Assembly (NCBI GenBank): GCA_041398565.1
Contig: JAWKUN010000005.1
Coordinates: 434,001 to 498,000 of the forward strand
Length of the DNA stretch: 64,000 bases
Source of the DNA: DATGPD01 sp041398565
GTDB lineage: Bacteria > Planctomycetota > UBA1135 > UBA2386
Direction of reading: 5' to 3'
A program made the translations under genes and the position numbers. The notes under the pieces are model-generated. The model did not search any database. It was not told the DNA's origin and saw nothing but the letters and a program-made list of their open reading frames with translations. Of the stretch, positions 47,027-55,760 are shown in pieces (the first letter of the stretch is position 1; every line of letters begins with the position of its first letter).

Positions 47027-47392
47027 CTATTGGATCTTGTAGCGCCCGAGCGCGTCGTGCGTGCCGGGCGGCTGCGGCGGGTACGAGATGGCGATCGACT
47101 CGACCGCGTACGCCGAGTGGTCGTTACGCCATCGCGTGACGTTCACCGGCGCATCCCGGGTCGCCGTGTAGACCCTGGTCTTGCCATCCTCGTAGGTGAT
47201 GGACACCACCACCGTGCCCGTCGTCGGCGTCACCTGCACGTTGGTGGCGCCGGGGTTGGCGGCGATCGGCCCCGTGCCCGTGCCCGAGCTCAGGGTGTAG
47301 GAACCGGACTGCGCCTGGACCCCGGCACCCAAGCCGAGGAAGGCCACCAGCCCGAGCAGCAACTGGAAGAAGGAACGTCGAAGCATCTGCAT
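47027..47392 (-). CDS. Small secreted hypothetical protein
   Basis: 121 residues from ATG 47392. Signal peptide LLLGLVAFLGLGAGVQAQ, then a mature ~85-residue chain rich in Thr, Gly and Val (SYTLSSGTGTGPIAANPGAT, TVVVSITYEDGKTRVYTATRD) that looks all-beta. It follows the sigma-kinase-secreted-protein set after a 171-bp gap with two hairpins, so it may be a weakly coupled fourth member. Function unknown. Confidence 0.72.
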   Translation of the reverse strand: MQMLRRSFFQLLLGLVAFLGLGAGVQAQSGSYTLSSGTGTGPIAANPGATNVQVTPTTGTVVVSITYEDGKTRVYTATRDAPVNVTRWRNDHSAYAVESIAISYPPQPPGTHDALGRYKIQ

Positions 47393-47412
47393 GTTCGTCT
47401 CTCTGGAGAAGC

Positions 47413-47458
47413 CACGCCGCACGACGTGTGCGGCGTGGGGCGCGGGAAACCCGCGCCC
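47413..47458 (-). terminator. Tandem perfect hairpins upstream of the small secreted protein gene
   Basis: Stem 1: cacgccgcac/gtgcggcgtg (47413-47422 with 47428-47437), 10 bp. Stem 2: gggcgcggg/cccgcgccc (47438-47446 with 47450-47458), 9 bp. They abut with no spacer. On the minus strand they lie after the stop at 47564 and 21 nt before ATG 47392, so they may partly terminate or stabilise the transcript. There is no T-tract. Confidence 0.45.
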
Positions 47459-47563
47459 AGACCCAGAAGGCGCTGTGCCCGCGCGGAGCGGAGCGAATCG
47501 ACGCTGGCAACTTGCTGCGAGCGCGTGCAGGGTCGCGGCCGTCAGGCGCCGCGTACCGCACGG

Positions 47564-49030
47564 TCAGTTGCGGAGCTTGACCACCCAGGTCCAATACAGG
47601 TCCGGCGAGCCCGCGGGCTGGAAGGTGGCGACCAGGCTGATCGAGGTCTTCGACGACGGCCAAGTGTACGGCAGGTAGAAGGGCACCGAGCTGTCGGCAC
47701 GGGAGCGCTGGACCGGGAGGCCGATCTGCATGGGGGCGCCGCCGTTGAACGAGACGTAGAGCCTGATGGTCCCGTCCACAGGAGTTGAGCCTGTCTTCCA
47801 GCCCGAGACGATGGCGTGGTAGCCGGTCAGGTCCGCGTTGGCGGCCACCGACAGACCGATGGCCGGCACCACGACGGCGCTGGCCACCGGGATCCCGTGC
47901 ATCCTGTGGAACATGGCGCGCTCGGGATCGAAGGCACAGATCGAGTCCACGTCGCCGGTATTGACGAGACGTATGGGCTGGCCATCGCTGGTCCTGCGCA
48001 CGGGACGGGTCTGCGGCGCAGGATGGCTCGGCCAATGGGCGGAGAGCAGCGGGGAGCCGCAGAGCGAGAACGTGGTGTGGTCGTCGACGACGTCGACACA
48101 GAGCGAGTCGATGTCGGCTCCGGGATCGAGCCCGAACATCTCGTACGTGCGGTACACGTACGGGTTCGACCAGGACGTCCCGTTCCAGGTGATGGCGAGG
48201 ACGTCAGCGCCCGTCAACGCGCGGTTCGGCATGGCCCCGACCCAGCTCACGTTGTTCACCCTGAGCGTCGACACCACGGCCGCGCTCGATGGCGTCAGCG
48301 AGAAGTAGAACGTGGCCGCGATGTAGGTCCCCGACCCGGTCGTCGTCAGGGCGTTGTTGACGAGGAAGTTGTTGCTGTTGCTGTTGTGGAAGCCGGCCGC
48401 GATGCGAGGGATGAAGGGATCGACGGCCACCACGTCCGGCAACGGCGCGGAGAACCCGATGTGCTCCCCACCCTGTTCGAGCACGACGTGGTCGACCAGC
48501 TCGCTGGGAATGCCCTCGCTCGACGGATCGGTGTCCGCCTCGACGAAGACGCCATACACGTCGCCGCCCGCCCCATTGGCGACGGGGGCGCGTTGCCACA
48601 CGATGCCGTCGCTGCTACCGGCGGTGTTCTTGCGCACCGAGAACAGGAACGCCACCCAGCCGTCGTTGCTGTTCGGATCCGGGTCGATGTACCAGCTGCT
48701 CGGTTCGAGGGGCTGGTGGACGAGGGGCAAGAGATCGTTGCCGGTCGACATGGCGTCGATGTCGATTTCCTGCGCGAAGCTGCCGAACATCGCCGTGGCG
48801 CTGAAGTCCGGCACGCCAGCCGTCGTGGGCGCCGCGATCGGCTGCGGCGGCGAGCTCTGGTCGCCCCAAGACTTCAGCAGGATCGTGCCGTGGTTCCCCG
48901 GCAGGCAGATCGCCAGTGGGATCGAGGCGTGCGGCCCGCGTGCCTCGACCGAGGCCAGGGGAACTCCCTGCGCGAGACACGGATGGCTGGCGAACGGCGC
49001 CAGGAACAGGAGAGGGAGGAGGTTTCTCAT
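47564..49030 (-). CDS. Secreted hypothetical protein coupled to the sigma-kinase pair
   Basis: 488 residues from ATG 49030, whose ATGA overlaps the kinase stop. Signal peptide MRNLLPLLFLAPFASHPCLAQ. The body has SSWYIDPDPNSNDGWVAFLFSVRKN, DPGADIDSLCVDVVDDHT and other beta-rich, Asp/Asn-rich stretches resembling calcium-binding secreted proteins. No enzyme motif is seen, and it lacks the C-terminal module of the other secreted proteins. Tight coupling suggests it is made in proportion to the kinase, perhaps as its extracytoplasmic partner. Confidence 0.82.
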   Translation of the reverse strand: MRNLLPLLFLAPFASHPCLAQGVPLASVEARGPHASIPLAICLPGNHGTILLKSWGDQSSPPQPIAAPTTAGVPDFSATAMFGSFAQEIDIDAMSTGNDLLPLVHQPLEPSSWYIDPDPNSNDGWVAFLFSVRKNTAGSSDGIVWQRAPVANGAGGDVYGVFVEADTDPSSEGIPSELVDHVVLEQGGEHIGFSAPLPDVVAVDPFIPRIAAGFHNSNSNNFLVNNALTTTGSGTYIAATFYFSLTPSSAAVVSTLRVNNVSWVGAMPNRALTGADVLAITWNGTSWSNPYVYRTYEMFGLDPGADIDSLCVDVVDDHTTFSLCGSPLLSAHWPSHPAPQTRPVRRTSDGQPIRLVNTGDVDSICAFDPERAMFHRMHGIPVASAVVVPAIGLSVAANADLTGYHAIVSGWKTGSTPVDGTIRLYVSFNGGAPMQIGLPVQRSRADSSVPFYLPYTWPSSKTSISLVATFQPAGSPDLYWTWVVKLRN

Positions 49031-51594
49031 CGCGATCGTAAGGAGTCGTCAGGGGGATTCGGTCGTGCGGACCCCGGCGTCGGGTCGCCGCCGCGGGCGC
49101 GGCGGCTCTCGACGCTCTGTCGGGCCAACAGCTCACGCAGGCGCGCGGTGAGCAGGGTGTCGGCTTCTCGAGGCAGGAGAGCGCGCAGGCTGTCGAGTCC
49201 GGCGGGGTCCAGCGGATCTCGCTCCAGCAAGTCGAGCTGCATCGACAGAACGAGGTCGACGTTGCCGGTCGCCAGGGCCGAGGCGACGCGCAGCTCGTCG
49301 GTATCGCGCCCGTATTCCCGCAGCAGAGCCTCGGCCCGCGCCGCCTGCTCGCGGCACTCGCGGCCCTCGCACATCAACGCCAGCGCGTAGGCGTGCTCCA
49401 CCAGACCGTGCCGGTACGCGCGCTCGCGACGACCGGCGTCGTCGTCGGGCAAGGGCATCGCGTCGACCGTGGCCCGCGCCGCCTCGTAGTCGGCGAGATC
49501 CAGACAGGCGCCGACCAGCGTGACGTAGCCGACCAGCATGGCGGGGCGTCGGGCGACGAGGTCGCGGGCCAAGTCGCGGGCCAGCGCCGGCTTGCCGCCG
49601 CGGCGATAGGCGAGTGCGAGGTTGTTCTGCAGGCCGTACGACCACAGCGAGATCGAGACACCTTCCTCCAGCGTCGACAGCGCCTCGGCGTAGCGCCGCT
49701 CGCCGAGGAGCGCCGATCCCAAGAACTTGGCGGTGGTGGCGGTGCGGCGGCCCAGCCGCGTCTCCAAGGCAATGGCCAGTTCGTGCAGGCGCCGGTAGGT
49801 CTCGAGCGCCTGCCCGCGGTCGACGCGGTCCTCGACGGTCGCCTGCGCCAGCAAGAGCGTTCCGAGTAGGTCCTGGGCCGGCGGCCACTCGTCCAGATCG
49901 CGCCGGTCGAGAAGCGACCGGGCCCGCGCCGGCGCATCGGCCGTCGCCCACAAGCGCAGGGCATGGTAGGCGGCCAGGTAGCAGTCGCGCGGCGTGGAGG
50001 GATCGGCGAGATGCTCGAGGTCGAGGGCACGGGCGCCGCGCGCATCGGCCGGCAGCGCGCGGTAGCAAGCGCCGAGTCCATTGCCGTAGGCGGTGGGCTC
50101 GAAGGCGACGACCGCGGCCATGTCGCGTTGCGCGCCCTCGACGTCGCCGTGGTCGAGGCGAAACGCGGCGCGGAACAACTGCGAAGGCACCGGGTCGGCG
50201 CAGTCGGCAACGGCGCGATCGAAGAGAGCGCGAAGGGCGTCGAACTCGACCGGCTCGGTGACCACCCGGTTTCCCATCCGGGGCGACAACCCGAAGTTGG
50301 GCGGCAACGCCGCCCACGTCTCGACCCAGCGCGCGGCACGCACGCGGCTCAGGTGCGCGCTCCACCAAATCCACCCCATGGTGGCGAGGGCGACCAGCAC
50401 CGCGGCACCGACGAGGCGCGCCGCGGGAGAGCGCGCCAGACGCGAGCAGACGCGGCCCAGAGGCGTCCGCGCTCGCGCCGACACCGGCTGGTACGCGAGG
50501 AAGCGCCGCAGGTCGGCTTCCAGGTCGGTCGCAGTCGGGTAGCGTGCGCTGGCACGCCGTGCCATGCCACGGTCGAGGATGGCCTGGAGGTCGCGCGGCA
50601 GACCGGGGCGCAAGGAATAGGCCGCGAGGGGCTCGCGGCGCTGCAGCCCGGCGATGACCTGCGACGGCGTGCCCTGGTAGGGCGGACGCAGCGTGATCGC
50701 GTGGTAGAGAGTCGCGGTGAGCCCGTACACGTCCAGGGTCGGCGCGACCGGCACGTCGGGGTCGACCTGCTCCGGCGCCATGTAGGCCGGTGTTCCCAAC
50801 CCGCCCTGCCGCCGATCGTCGAGCGTCGGGTGCGCGACGCGGGCGGCGATGCCGAAGTCGAGCAGGCGCGCGCGTCCGTGGACGTCGACGAACACGTTCG
50901 ACGGCTTCACGTCGCGATGCAGCACGCCGGCGTGGTGCGCGGCAGCGAGTCCGGCCGCCAGGTCCGCCGCCCACGCCACGACCTGCCGGAGCCAGCTCTT
51001 CTCCATGCGCGCCGTCCCGCCGAGTCGGTCGACGAGCCAGCCGGTGTCGTCGCCAGGGGTCGGTGCACTCGTCCTGGCCTGGTCTTCGAGGAGGTGCGCC
51101 AGAGACTCGCCCTGCAGAAGCTCCATGACGAGGAACATCACCCCGTCCTCGGTGGTGCCGCGGTCGAAGACCGTGACGACACTGGGGTGTTGCAGGGCCG
51201 CGAGTACCTCCGCCTCGCGCGCGAAGCGCGCCTCCGCCTCGGTGCTGCCGCCGCCGAACAAGCCCGTCTGCAGCACCTTCACTGCCACCACGCGGCGCAG
51301 TTCGATGTCGACTGCCCGGTACACCACCCCCATCGCGCCGGCACCGACGCGCTCCTCGAGACGGTAGCGACCACCGACCAGGCGGCGTGCGAGCGGATCG
51401 AAGTCCTGGGCCGAACGGTCGATCGTCACCAGGCCTCCGGCGCTGTCGAGGACATCGCGCACCCGCTCGACGAGGTGCGGGTGGGCCGCGCACAACTGCT
51501 CGGCCGACACGTCGGCGCCGCCGTCGCGCAACTCCAGACCTTGCGACACGTAGCGCAAGACCAAGTCCTCGTCCGAGTGGCCGTCGTCGGTCAT
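49027..51594 (-). CDS. Membrane Ser/Thr kinase with TPR-rich C-terminus
   Basis: 855 residues from ATG 51594, whose ATGA overlaps the sigma-factor stop. Hanks-type kinase ~77-345: glycine loop VGAGAMG at 83-89, Lys106, HRDVKPSN 226-233, DFG 246-248, GTPAYMAPEQV. One transmembrane helix at ~395-420 (VGAAVLVALATMGWIWW). About 430 residues of helical repeats follow, probably TPR-like (YGNGLGACYRALPADARGAR, FLGSALLGERRYAEALSTL, NNLALAYRRGGKPALARDL), predicted outside the cytoplasm. Mid-member of the operon. Confidence 0.93.
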   Translation of the reverse strand: MTDDGHSDEDLVLRYVSQGLELRDGGADVSAEQLCAAHPHLVERVRDVLDSAGGLVTIDRSAQDFDPLARRLVGGRYRLEERVGAGAMGVVYRAVDIELRRVVAVKVLQTGLFGGGSTEAEARFAREAEVLAALQHPSVVTVFDRGTTEDGVMFLVMELLQGESLAHLLEDQARTSAPTPGDDTGWLVDRLGGTARMEKSWLRQVVAWAADLAAGLAAAHHAGVLHRDVKPSNVFVDVHGRARLLDFGIAARVAHPTLDDRRQGGLGTPAYMAPEQVDPDVPVAPTLDVYGLTATLYHAITLRPPYQGTPSQVIAGLQRREPLAAYSLRPGLPRDLQAILDRGMARRASARYPTATDLEADLRRFLAYQPVSARARTPLGRVCSRLARSPAARLVGAAVLVALATMGWIWWSAHLSRVRAARWVETWAALPPNFGLSPRMGNRVVTEPVEFDALRALFDRAVADCADPVPSQLFRAAFRLDHGDVEGAQRDMAAVVAFEPTAYGNGLGACYRALPADARGARALDLEHLADPSTPRDCYLAAYHALRLWATADAPARARSLLDRRDLDEWPPAQDLLGTLLLAQATVEDRVDRGQALETYRRLHELAIALETRLGRRTATTAKFLGSALLGERRYAEALSTLEEGVSISLWSYGLQNNLALAYRRGGKPALARDLARDLVARRPAMLVGYVTLVGACLDLADYEAARATVDAMPLPDDDAGRRERAYRHGLVEHAYALALMCEGRECREQAARAEALLREYGRDTDELRVASALATGNVDLVLSMQLDLLERDPLDPAGLDSLRALLPREADTLLTARLRELLARQSVESRRARGGDPTPGSARPNPPDDSLRSR

Positions 51595-52205
51595 GGTCTC
51601 TGCGTGCGGAACTCGACCAGCAGGCGCGCCTGCGCCGCGTAGAACGCCTTGCGCGCGCTGTCCTCGGACGGGTAGCCGAGATGCTCCGCCAGCTGGGCGA
51701 ACGTCTCGGTCGTGTGCAGGCGCCGGCGGAGCAGAGTGCGCTCGCGCGGCGACAGGCGGGCGATGGCGACCGCATAGCGCCGCAGCTGCTCCTCGGCCTC
51801 GACGACCTCGGCGGGTCCGCGCGTATCGGTGGCTTCCTGCCCGATGCGGTCGAGACCGTGCGGAGCCCGCCGCGGATTGCGCCGCAGGGCCTCGTGAAAG
51901 CGCACCGCGTCGAGCAGGCGATTCTGCACGAGCGACACCAGGTAGTTCACGAACGCACCCTCGTTGTCGCTCTCGAAGTGGTCGAGATCGCGCACGACGC
52001 TCTGGAACACCTCTTGCACGATGTCGCCGGTGCTGAACATCGCCGAGAGCCAGGGCTTCTTGCGGCGTAGGTCGGCCGCCAGACTGCGGTGCACCATGCC
52101 GCGGACGGTCGGGTAGTAGTGAACCAGCAGCTGGTCCATCGCGTCCCGGTCCCCCGCGCGTGCCGCTGTCAGCAACGGTCCCAGCGGCAGGGAGGGCGTG
52201 TTCAT
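51591..52205 (-). CDS. ECF-type RNA polymerase sigma factor (kinase-linked)
   Basis: 204 residues from ATG 52205. Region 2: QLLVHYYPTVRGMVHRSLA .. MFSTGDIVQEVFQSVVRDL .. FVNYLVSLVQNRLLDAVRF. Region 4: ALARLSPRE-type helix (IARLSPRERTLLRRRL) and helix-turn-helix (FAQLAEHLGYPSEDSARKAFYAAQARL). It is the first gene of a translationally coupled operon with the kinase and a secreted protein. The lack of a classical anti-sigma gene suggests control by the adjacent kinase. Confidence 0.9.
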   Translation of the reverse strand: MNTPSLPLGPLLTAARAGDRDAMDQLLVHYYPTVRGMVHRSLAADLRRKKPWLSAMFSTGDIVQEVFQSVVRDLDHFESDNEGAFVNYLVSLVQNRLLDAVRFHEALRRNPRRAPHGLDRIGQEATDTRGPAEVVEAEEQLRRYAVAIARLSPRERTLLRRRLHTTETFAQLAEHLGYPSEDSARKAFYAAQARLLVEFRTQRP

Positions 52206-52494
52206 CTTCCGGCTGGCGCGATCGGAGAGCGGCGCGAAGATCCGCGAGCGACTCCTGCCCGCCACGGTCGTGGCACGCAGGGGTATGGAACGGTGGACGG
52301 CCATACTAGCAGAGGACGCAGCGCCGGACTGCCCGGCTGGAAGGGCCACCGTCTCTCGTCAGCCGCGATCCGTATCGCGACTGCTCCGGGCGGGACCACC
52401 TGCTAGGGCGGAGCGCCGCCGCGGAGCGGAAGAAATCTGGCGCTCGTCGCGGCGGCCCTGTTGGCACCGGGGCGCGGGCGCCACGATCACCGGC

Positions 52495-55400
52495 TCACTG
52501 GTCGTTGATGACGACCTGCAGCCCGTTGGTCACGGTGAGCGCGTTGAACACCGGCCCGGCTGGGTCGGCGACGGCGAACTGGGTGTAGATCACGCGCCCG
52601 GTCAGGCCACCGCGCCCCGGGACGGGCAGGGGAATGGTGGCGCTGCCGTTGCCATCCGAAGCTGCGCCCAGGTTCACGATGGGATTGAGGTAGAGGCCGC
52701 ACGCCGGCGTCAAGGGCACCAGGAGCGGGTCGACGCCGAGCAGCAGGACCACCGGGCTGGCCGGCCGCGCGTGGCTCAGGCGCAGGGCGAAGGCGGCGTT
52801 GCCGACGCTCGGCGTCCCCACGGCCGACTCGATCGGAGCACGGCCACCCGTGCCACGGCAGCCGGGCGTGCCGATCGGAGTCGCCGCGGCCATGCTGCGC
52901 ATCGACCACAGCTCGATACCGATGGTCCCCGGCCCGCGGCCGGAGAAGAACAGCGTCGACGTGGCGCTGACCGGTCGCGACGGCGCGCCGAAGTAGGGGC
53001 CGGTCGCGAGGTCGAAGTGGCGCTGGGTTCCGGCGACGGTGCCGTCGGTTCGCCAGAGCTCGAGCCCGCTCACGGAGTCCGCCGCAGCGAAGACCGCGCG
53101 CTGCGCCCCGGGCGGCGCGAAGAAGAAGCCTCCCGCGGCCGGAATGCCGTCGCTGGCACCGGGGAACACGTCCCGCAGCATGATGGTCCCGGCGGCCGTC
53201 CCGTTGCTGAACCACACTTCGCTCCCGTGCGTGCCGTCGTCGGCAGCGAACAGGAGGTTGTCGCCGAGCGCGGAGAGCAGGCGGCTCGCCGAGCTGGCCG
53301 CACCGCTGACGATGTCGGCCACCAACCGCGTGCCGGCCGAGGTGCCATCCGAGACCCAGGGCTCGATGCCGTTGGTGCCGTTGTTGGCGGTGAAGAACAG
53401 CCGGGTCGCCGCGGCAGTCAGGTTGGTCGGCGAACCGCCGCCGACCCCGGCCTGGATGTCGGCCACCAGGACCGTGCCGGCGGTCGTGCCGTCGGTCTTC
53501 CACAGCTCGCGGCCGCTCGTCGGGTCGTTGGCGACGAAGAACATGGTGCCGCCGACGACGGTGAAGGACGTGGGCGTCGATCCCTGGGGACCGGGATAGA
53601 TGTCGGCGAACAGGACCGTGCCGTTCGCGGTGCCGTCGGAGCGCCACAGCTCCACGCCGCTGCTGCCGTCGTTGGCCGCGAAGTACAGGTGGCCCTGGAA
53701 GGCGACGAGCCCCTCCGGCGAGCTACCCGTCGGTCCCTGGAAGATGTCCTTCACCAGCGTCGCCGTCGACGTGTCCGCCTGCCACAGCTCGATCCCGCTG
53801 GCGCCGTCGTTGGCGCGGAAGTAGAGGCGGCCGTTGAACTCGGTGAGGTCGCCCGGCGCGCTGCTGCCGCTGCCCGGGTTCAGGTCGCGCACCAGGCGCG
53901 TGCCCGTCGCGTTCGACACCCACACCTCGTTGCCGGACGAACCGTCGTCGGCCACGAAGAAGACCGAGCTGTCGACCGCGGTGATCTGGGTCGGGCTGCT
54001 CGACGCGGCGCCTGGATTGATGTCGTGCACGAGGGTCGTGCCGTTGGCCGTGCCGTCGCTCCGCCACAGCTCGCGACCGGTGAAACCGTCTGTCGCCGCG
54101 AACCACACCGTGGTACGTCCGCGCGCATCGACGATCTCGGTGGGCGTCGACGATGGTGCCTCGGGATTGAGGTCGCCGAGCGATGCGACGAAGTTGCCGT
54201 CGGTGAGCCACAGCTCGCGGCCGGTGAAGCCATCGTCGGCGCTGAAGAACACGAAGTTGCCGACGGCGGTCAGCATGGTGGGCGTGCTGCTCGCGGCACC
54301 CACGTTCTGATCGGAGACCTGAACCGTGCCCGCCGCGGTACCGTCGCTCCGCCACAGTTCGCTGCCGGTGACGCCGTCGTTGCCACCGAACAACAGTCCG
54401 GCCGGCGTGCCGATGATGGAGAGCACACCGCTGCTCGCCGGGCCGCTCCGCAGCTCGGTCACGATGTGCGTCCCGGAGGTCGTCCCGTCGCTGCGCCAGA
54501 GCTCACTGCCGGCCGCCGTCGTGGTCGCCGAGAAGTAGAGGGTGTTGCCGAAGGCCACCATCGACTGCACCGACGCGTTGCCGGTGCCCGGCTCGATGTC
54601 CGCCACGAACTGGGTGTTGCCTGCCGTGCCGTCGGTGACGTGGAGCTCACGGCCGGCCGTCGCGGTGAACGCCAGGAAGAAGCAGCGGTTGCCGACCACC
54701 TTGAACGAGCCGGGCGATGCGCTGCCGGCCGGATTGACGTCCAGCAGGAGGAACGTGCCCGCCGCCGTGCCATCGGTCGTCCACAGCTCGGTGCCGCTGT
54801 TGCCGTCGTTGGCCGCGAACAGCACGCGGTTGTTCAACACGGTGAACTCGCCCGGACCGGAGCTGCCGCCGGTGTTGATGTCCACGAGTTGGGCCGTGCC
54901 CGCCGCGGTGCCGTCGCTGCGCCACAGCTCGGCACCGAACTGCGCCGTGGTGGCGCGGAAGAGGAAGGCGCTGCCCAGAACCGTCAGGCCCGTCGGCGTG
55001 CTCGCCGCGCTCCCCGGATTGATGTCGACCAAGCGCACCGTGCCGGCGGCGGTGCCGTCGCTGCGCCACAACTCGGTGCCCGACGTGCCGTCGTTGGCCG
55101 CGAAGTAGAGCGCGCCGTTGAAGGCGATCATCTGCGCCGGCGACGAGCTGGCGGCACCGGGGTTGATGTCCTTCACCATGAAGGTGCCCACGGTCGTGCC
55201 GTCGCTGCGCCACAGTTCCACGCCGTTGACGCCGTCGTTGGCGGCGAAGTAGACGGTGGTGCCGAGCACGGCGAAGTTGGCCGGTGCCGAGCTTCCCACC
55301 GGGTTGATGTCCTTCACCAAGAAGGTGCCGGCGACGGTCCCGTTCGTGCGCCACAACTCGGTGCCGAGGACGGCGTCGACGGCAGAGAAGTAGATGTCGG

Positions 55401-55563
55401 GCCCGGCGACGGTCAGGCTGGTGGGATTCGAAGCCGGGTTGGCGCCCACCAAGTTGAAGTTGATGTCGCGCACCAGCGAAGGCGTGCCCTGCGCAGGCGC
55501 CGCGAGGGCGAGGGCAAGGGCCGCGATCGGGCCACGAAGCAGGGACAGGCTACGGAACAACAT
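52495..55563 (-). CDS. ELWxxDGTxxGT-repeat secreted protein 1
   Basis: 1,022 residues from ATG 55563, signal peptide LLRGPIAALALALAAPAQ. About seventeen repeats of ~48 residues end in ELWRSDGTAAGT-like motifs (variants ELWRTNGTVAGT, ELHVTDGTAGNT, EPWVSDGTSAGT, EVWFSNGTAAGT), each with an LVKDINPG-type strand and a YFxANDGxxG turn. The family is predicted to form beta-propellers and is found in large surface proteins. The final ~110 residues are the shared C-terminal module (VVLLLGVDPLLVPLTPACGLYLNP .. PLPVPGRGGLTGRVIYTQF). Paralogue of the gene just upstream. Confidence 0.92.
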   Translation of the reverse strand: MLFRSLSLLRGPIAALALALAAPAQGTPSLVRDINFNLVGANPASNPTSLTVAGPDIYFSAVDAVLGTELWRTNGTVAGTFLVKDINPVGSSAPANFAVLGTTVYFAANDGVNGVELWRSDGTTVGTFMVKDINPGAASSSPAQMIAFNGALYFAANDGTSGTELWRSDGTAAGTVRLVDINPGSAASTPTGLTVLGSAFLFRATTAQFGAELWRSDGTAAGTAQLVDINTGGSSGPGEFTVLNNRVLFAANDGNSGTELWTTDGTAAGTFLLLDVNPAGSASPGSFKVVGNRCFFLAFTATAGRELHVTDGTAGNTQFVADIEPGTGNASVQSMVAFGNTLYFSATTTAAGSELWRSDGTTSGTHIVTELRSGPASSGVLSIIGTPAGLLFGGNDGVTGSELWRSDGTAAGTVQVSDQNVGAASSTPTMLTAVGNFVFFSADDGFTGRELWLTDGNFVASLGDLNPEAPSSTPTEIVDARGRTTVWFAATDGFTGRELWRSDGTANGTTLVHDINPGAASSSPTQITAVDSSVFFVADDGSSGNEVWVSNATGTRLVRDLNPGSGSSAPGDLTEFNGRLYFRANDGASGIELWQADTSTATLVKDIFQGPTGSSPEGLVAFQGHLYFAANDGSSGVELWRSDGTANGTVLFADIYPGPQGSTPTSFTVVGGTMFFVANDPTSGRELWKTDGTTAGTVLVADIQAGVGGGSPTNLTAAATRLFFTANNGTNGIEPWVSDGTSAGTRLVADIVSGAASSASRLLSALGDNLLFAADDGTHGSEVWFSNGTAAGTIMLRDVFPGASDGIPAAGGFFFAPPGAQRAVFAAADSVSGLELWRTDGTVAGTQRHFDLATGPYFGAPSRPVSATSTLFFSGRGPGTIGIELWSMRSMAAATPIGTPGCRGTGGRAPIESAVGTPSVGNAAFALRLSHARPASPVVLLLGVDPLLVPLTPACGLYLNPIVNLGAASDGNGSATIPLPVPGRGGLTGRVIYTQFAVADPAGPVFNALTVTNGLQVVINDQ

Positions 55564-55657
55564 CTCGATCTCTCCTCGCGCCTGGCGTCCGGCGCACCTG
55601 CCCGACCTCGGCGACTTGAATCCTTGGGCCGCGACTCCGTGCCGTGGCCGTCTTCGA

Positions 55658-55695
55658 GAAGGAACCCCGTCGGCTACCCGAGCCGACGGGGATTC
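55658..55695 (-). terminator. Rho-independent terminator after the second ELWxxDGTxxGT gene
   Basis: 11-bp perfect stem ccccgtcggct (55665-55675) with agccgacgggg (55681-55691), 5-nt loop. On the minus strand it is followed by ttccttct. It lies ~70 bp past the stop at 55761, so the two paralogous genes are probably separate transcripts. The next gene starts ~95 bp further on. Confidence 0.7.
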
Positions 55696-55760
55696 CAGCG
55701 TCACCATCATGCACAGCCTCCGCGCCGACCGACGGTCGGGGGAGGCTCACTCTCTGCGGA

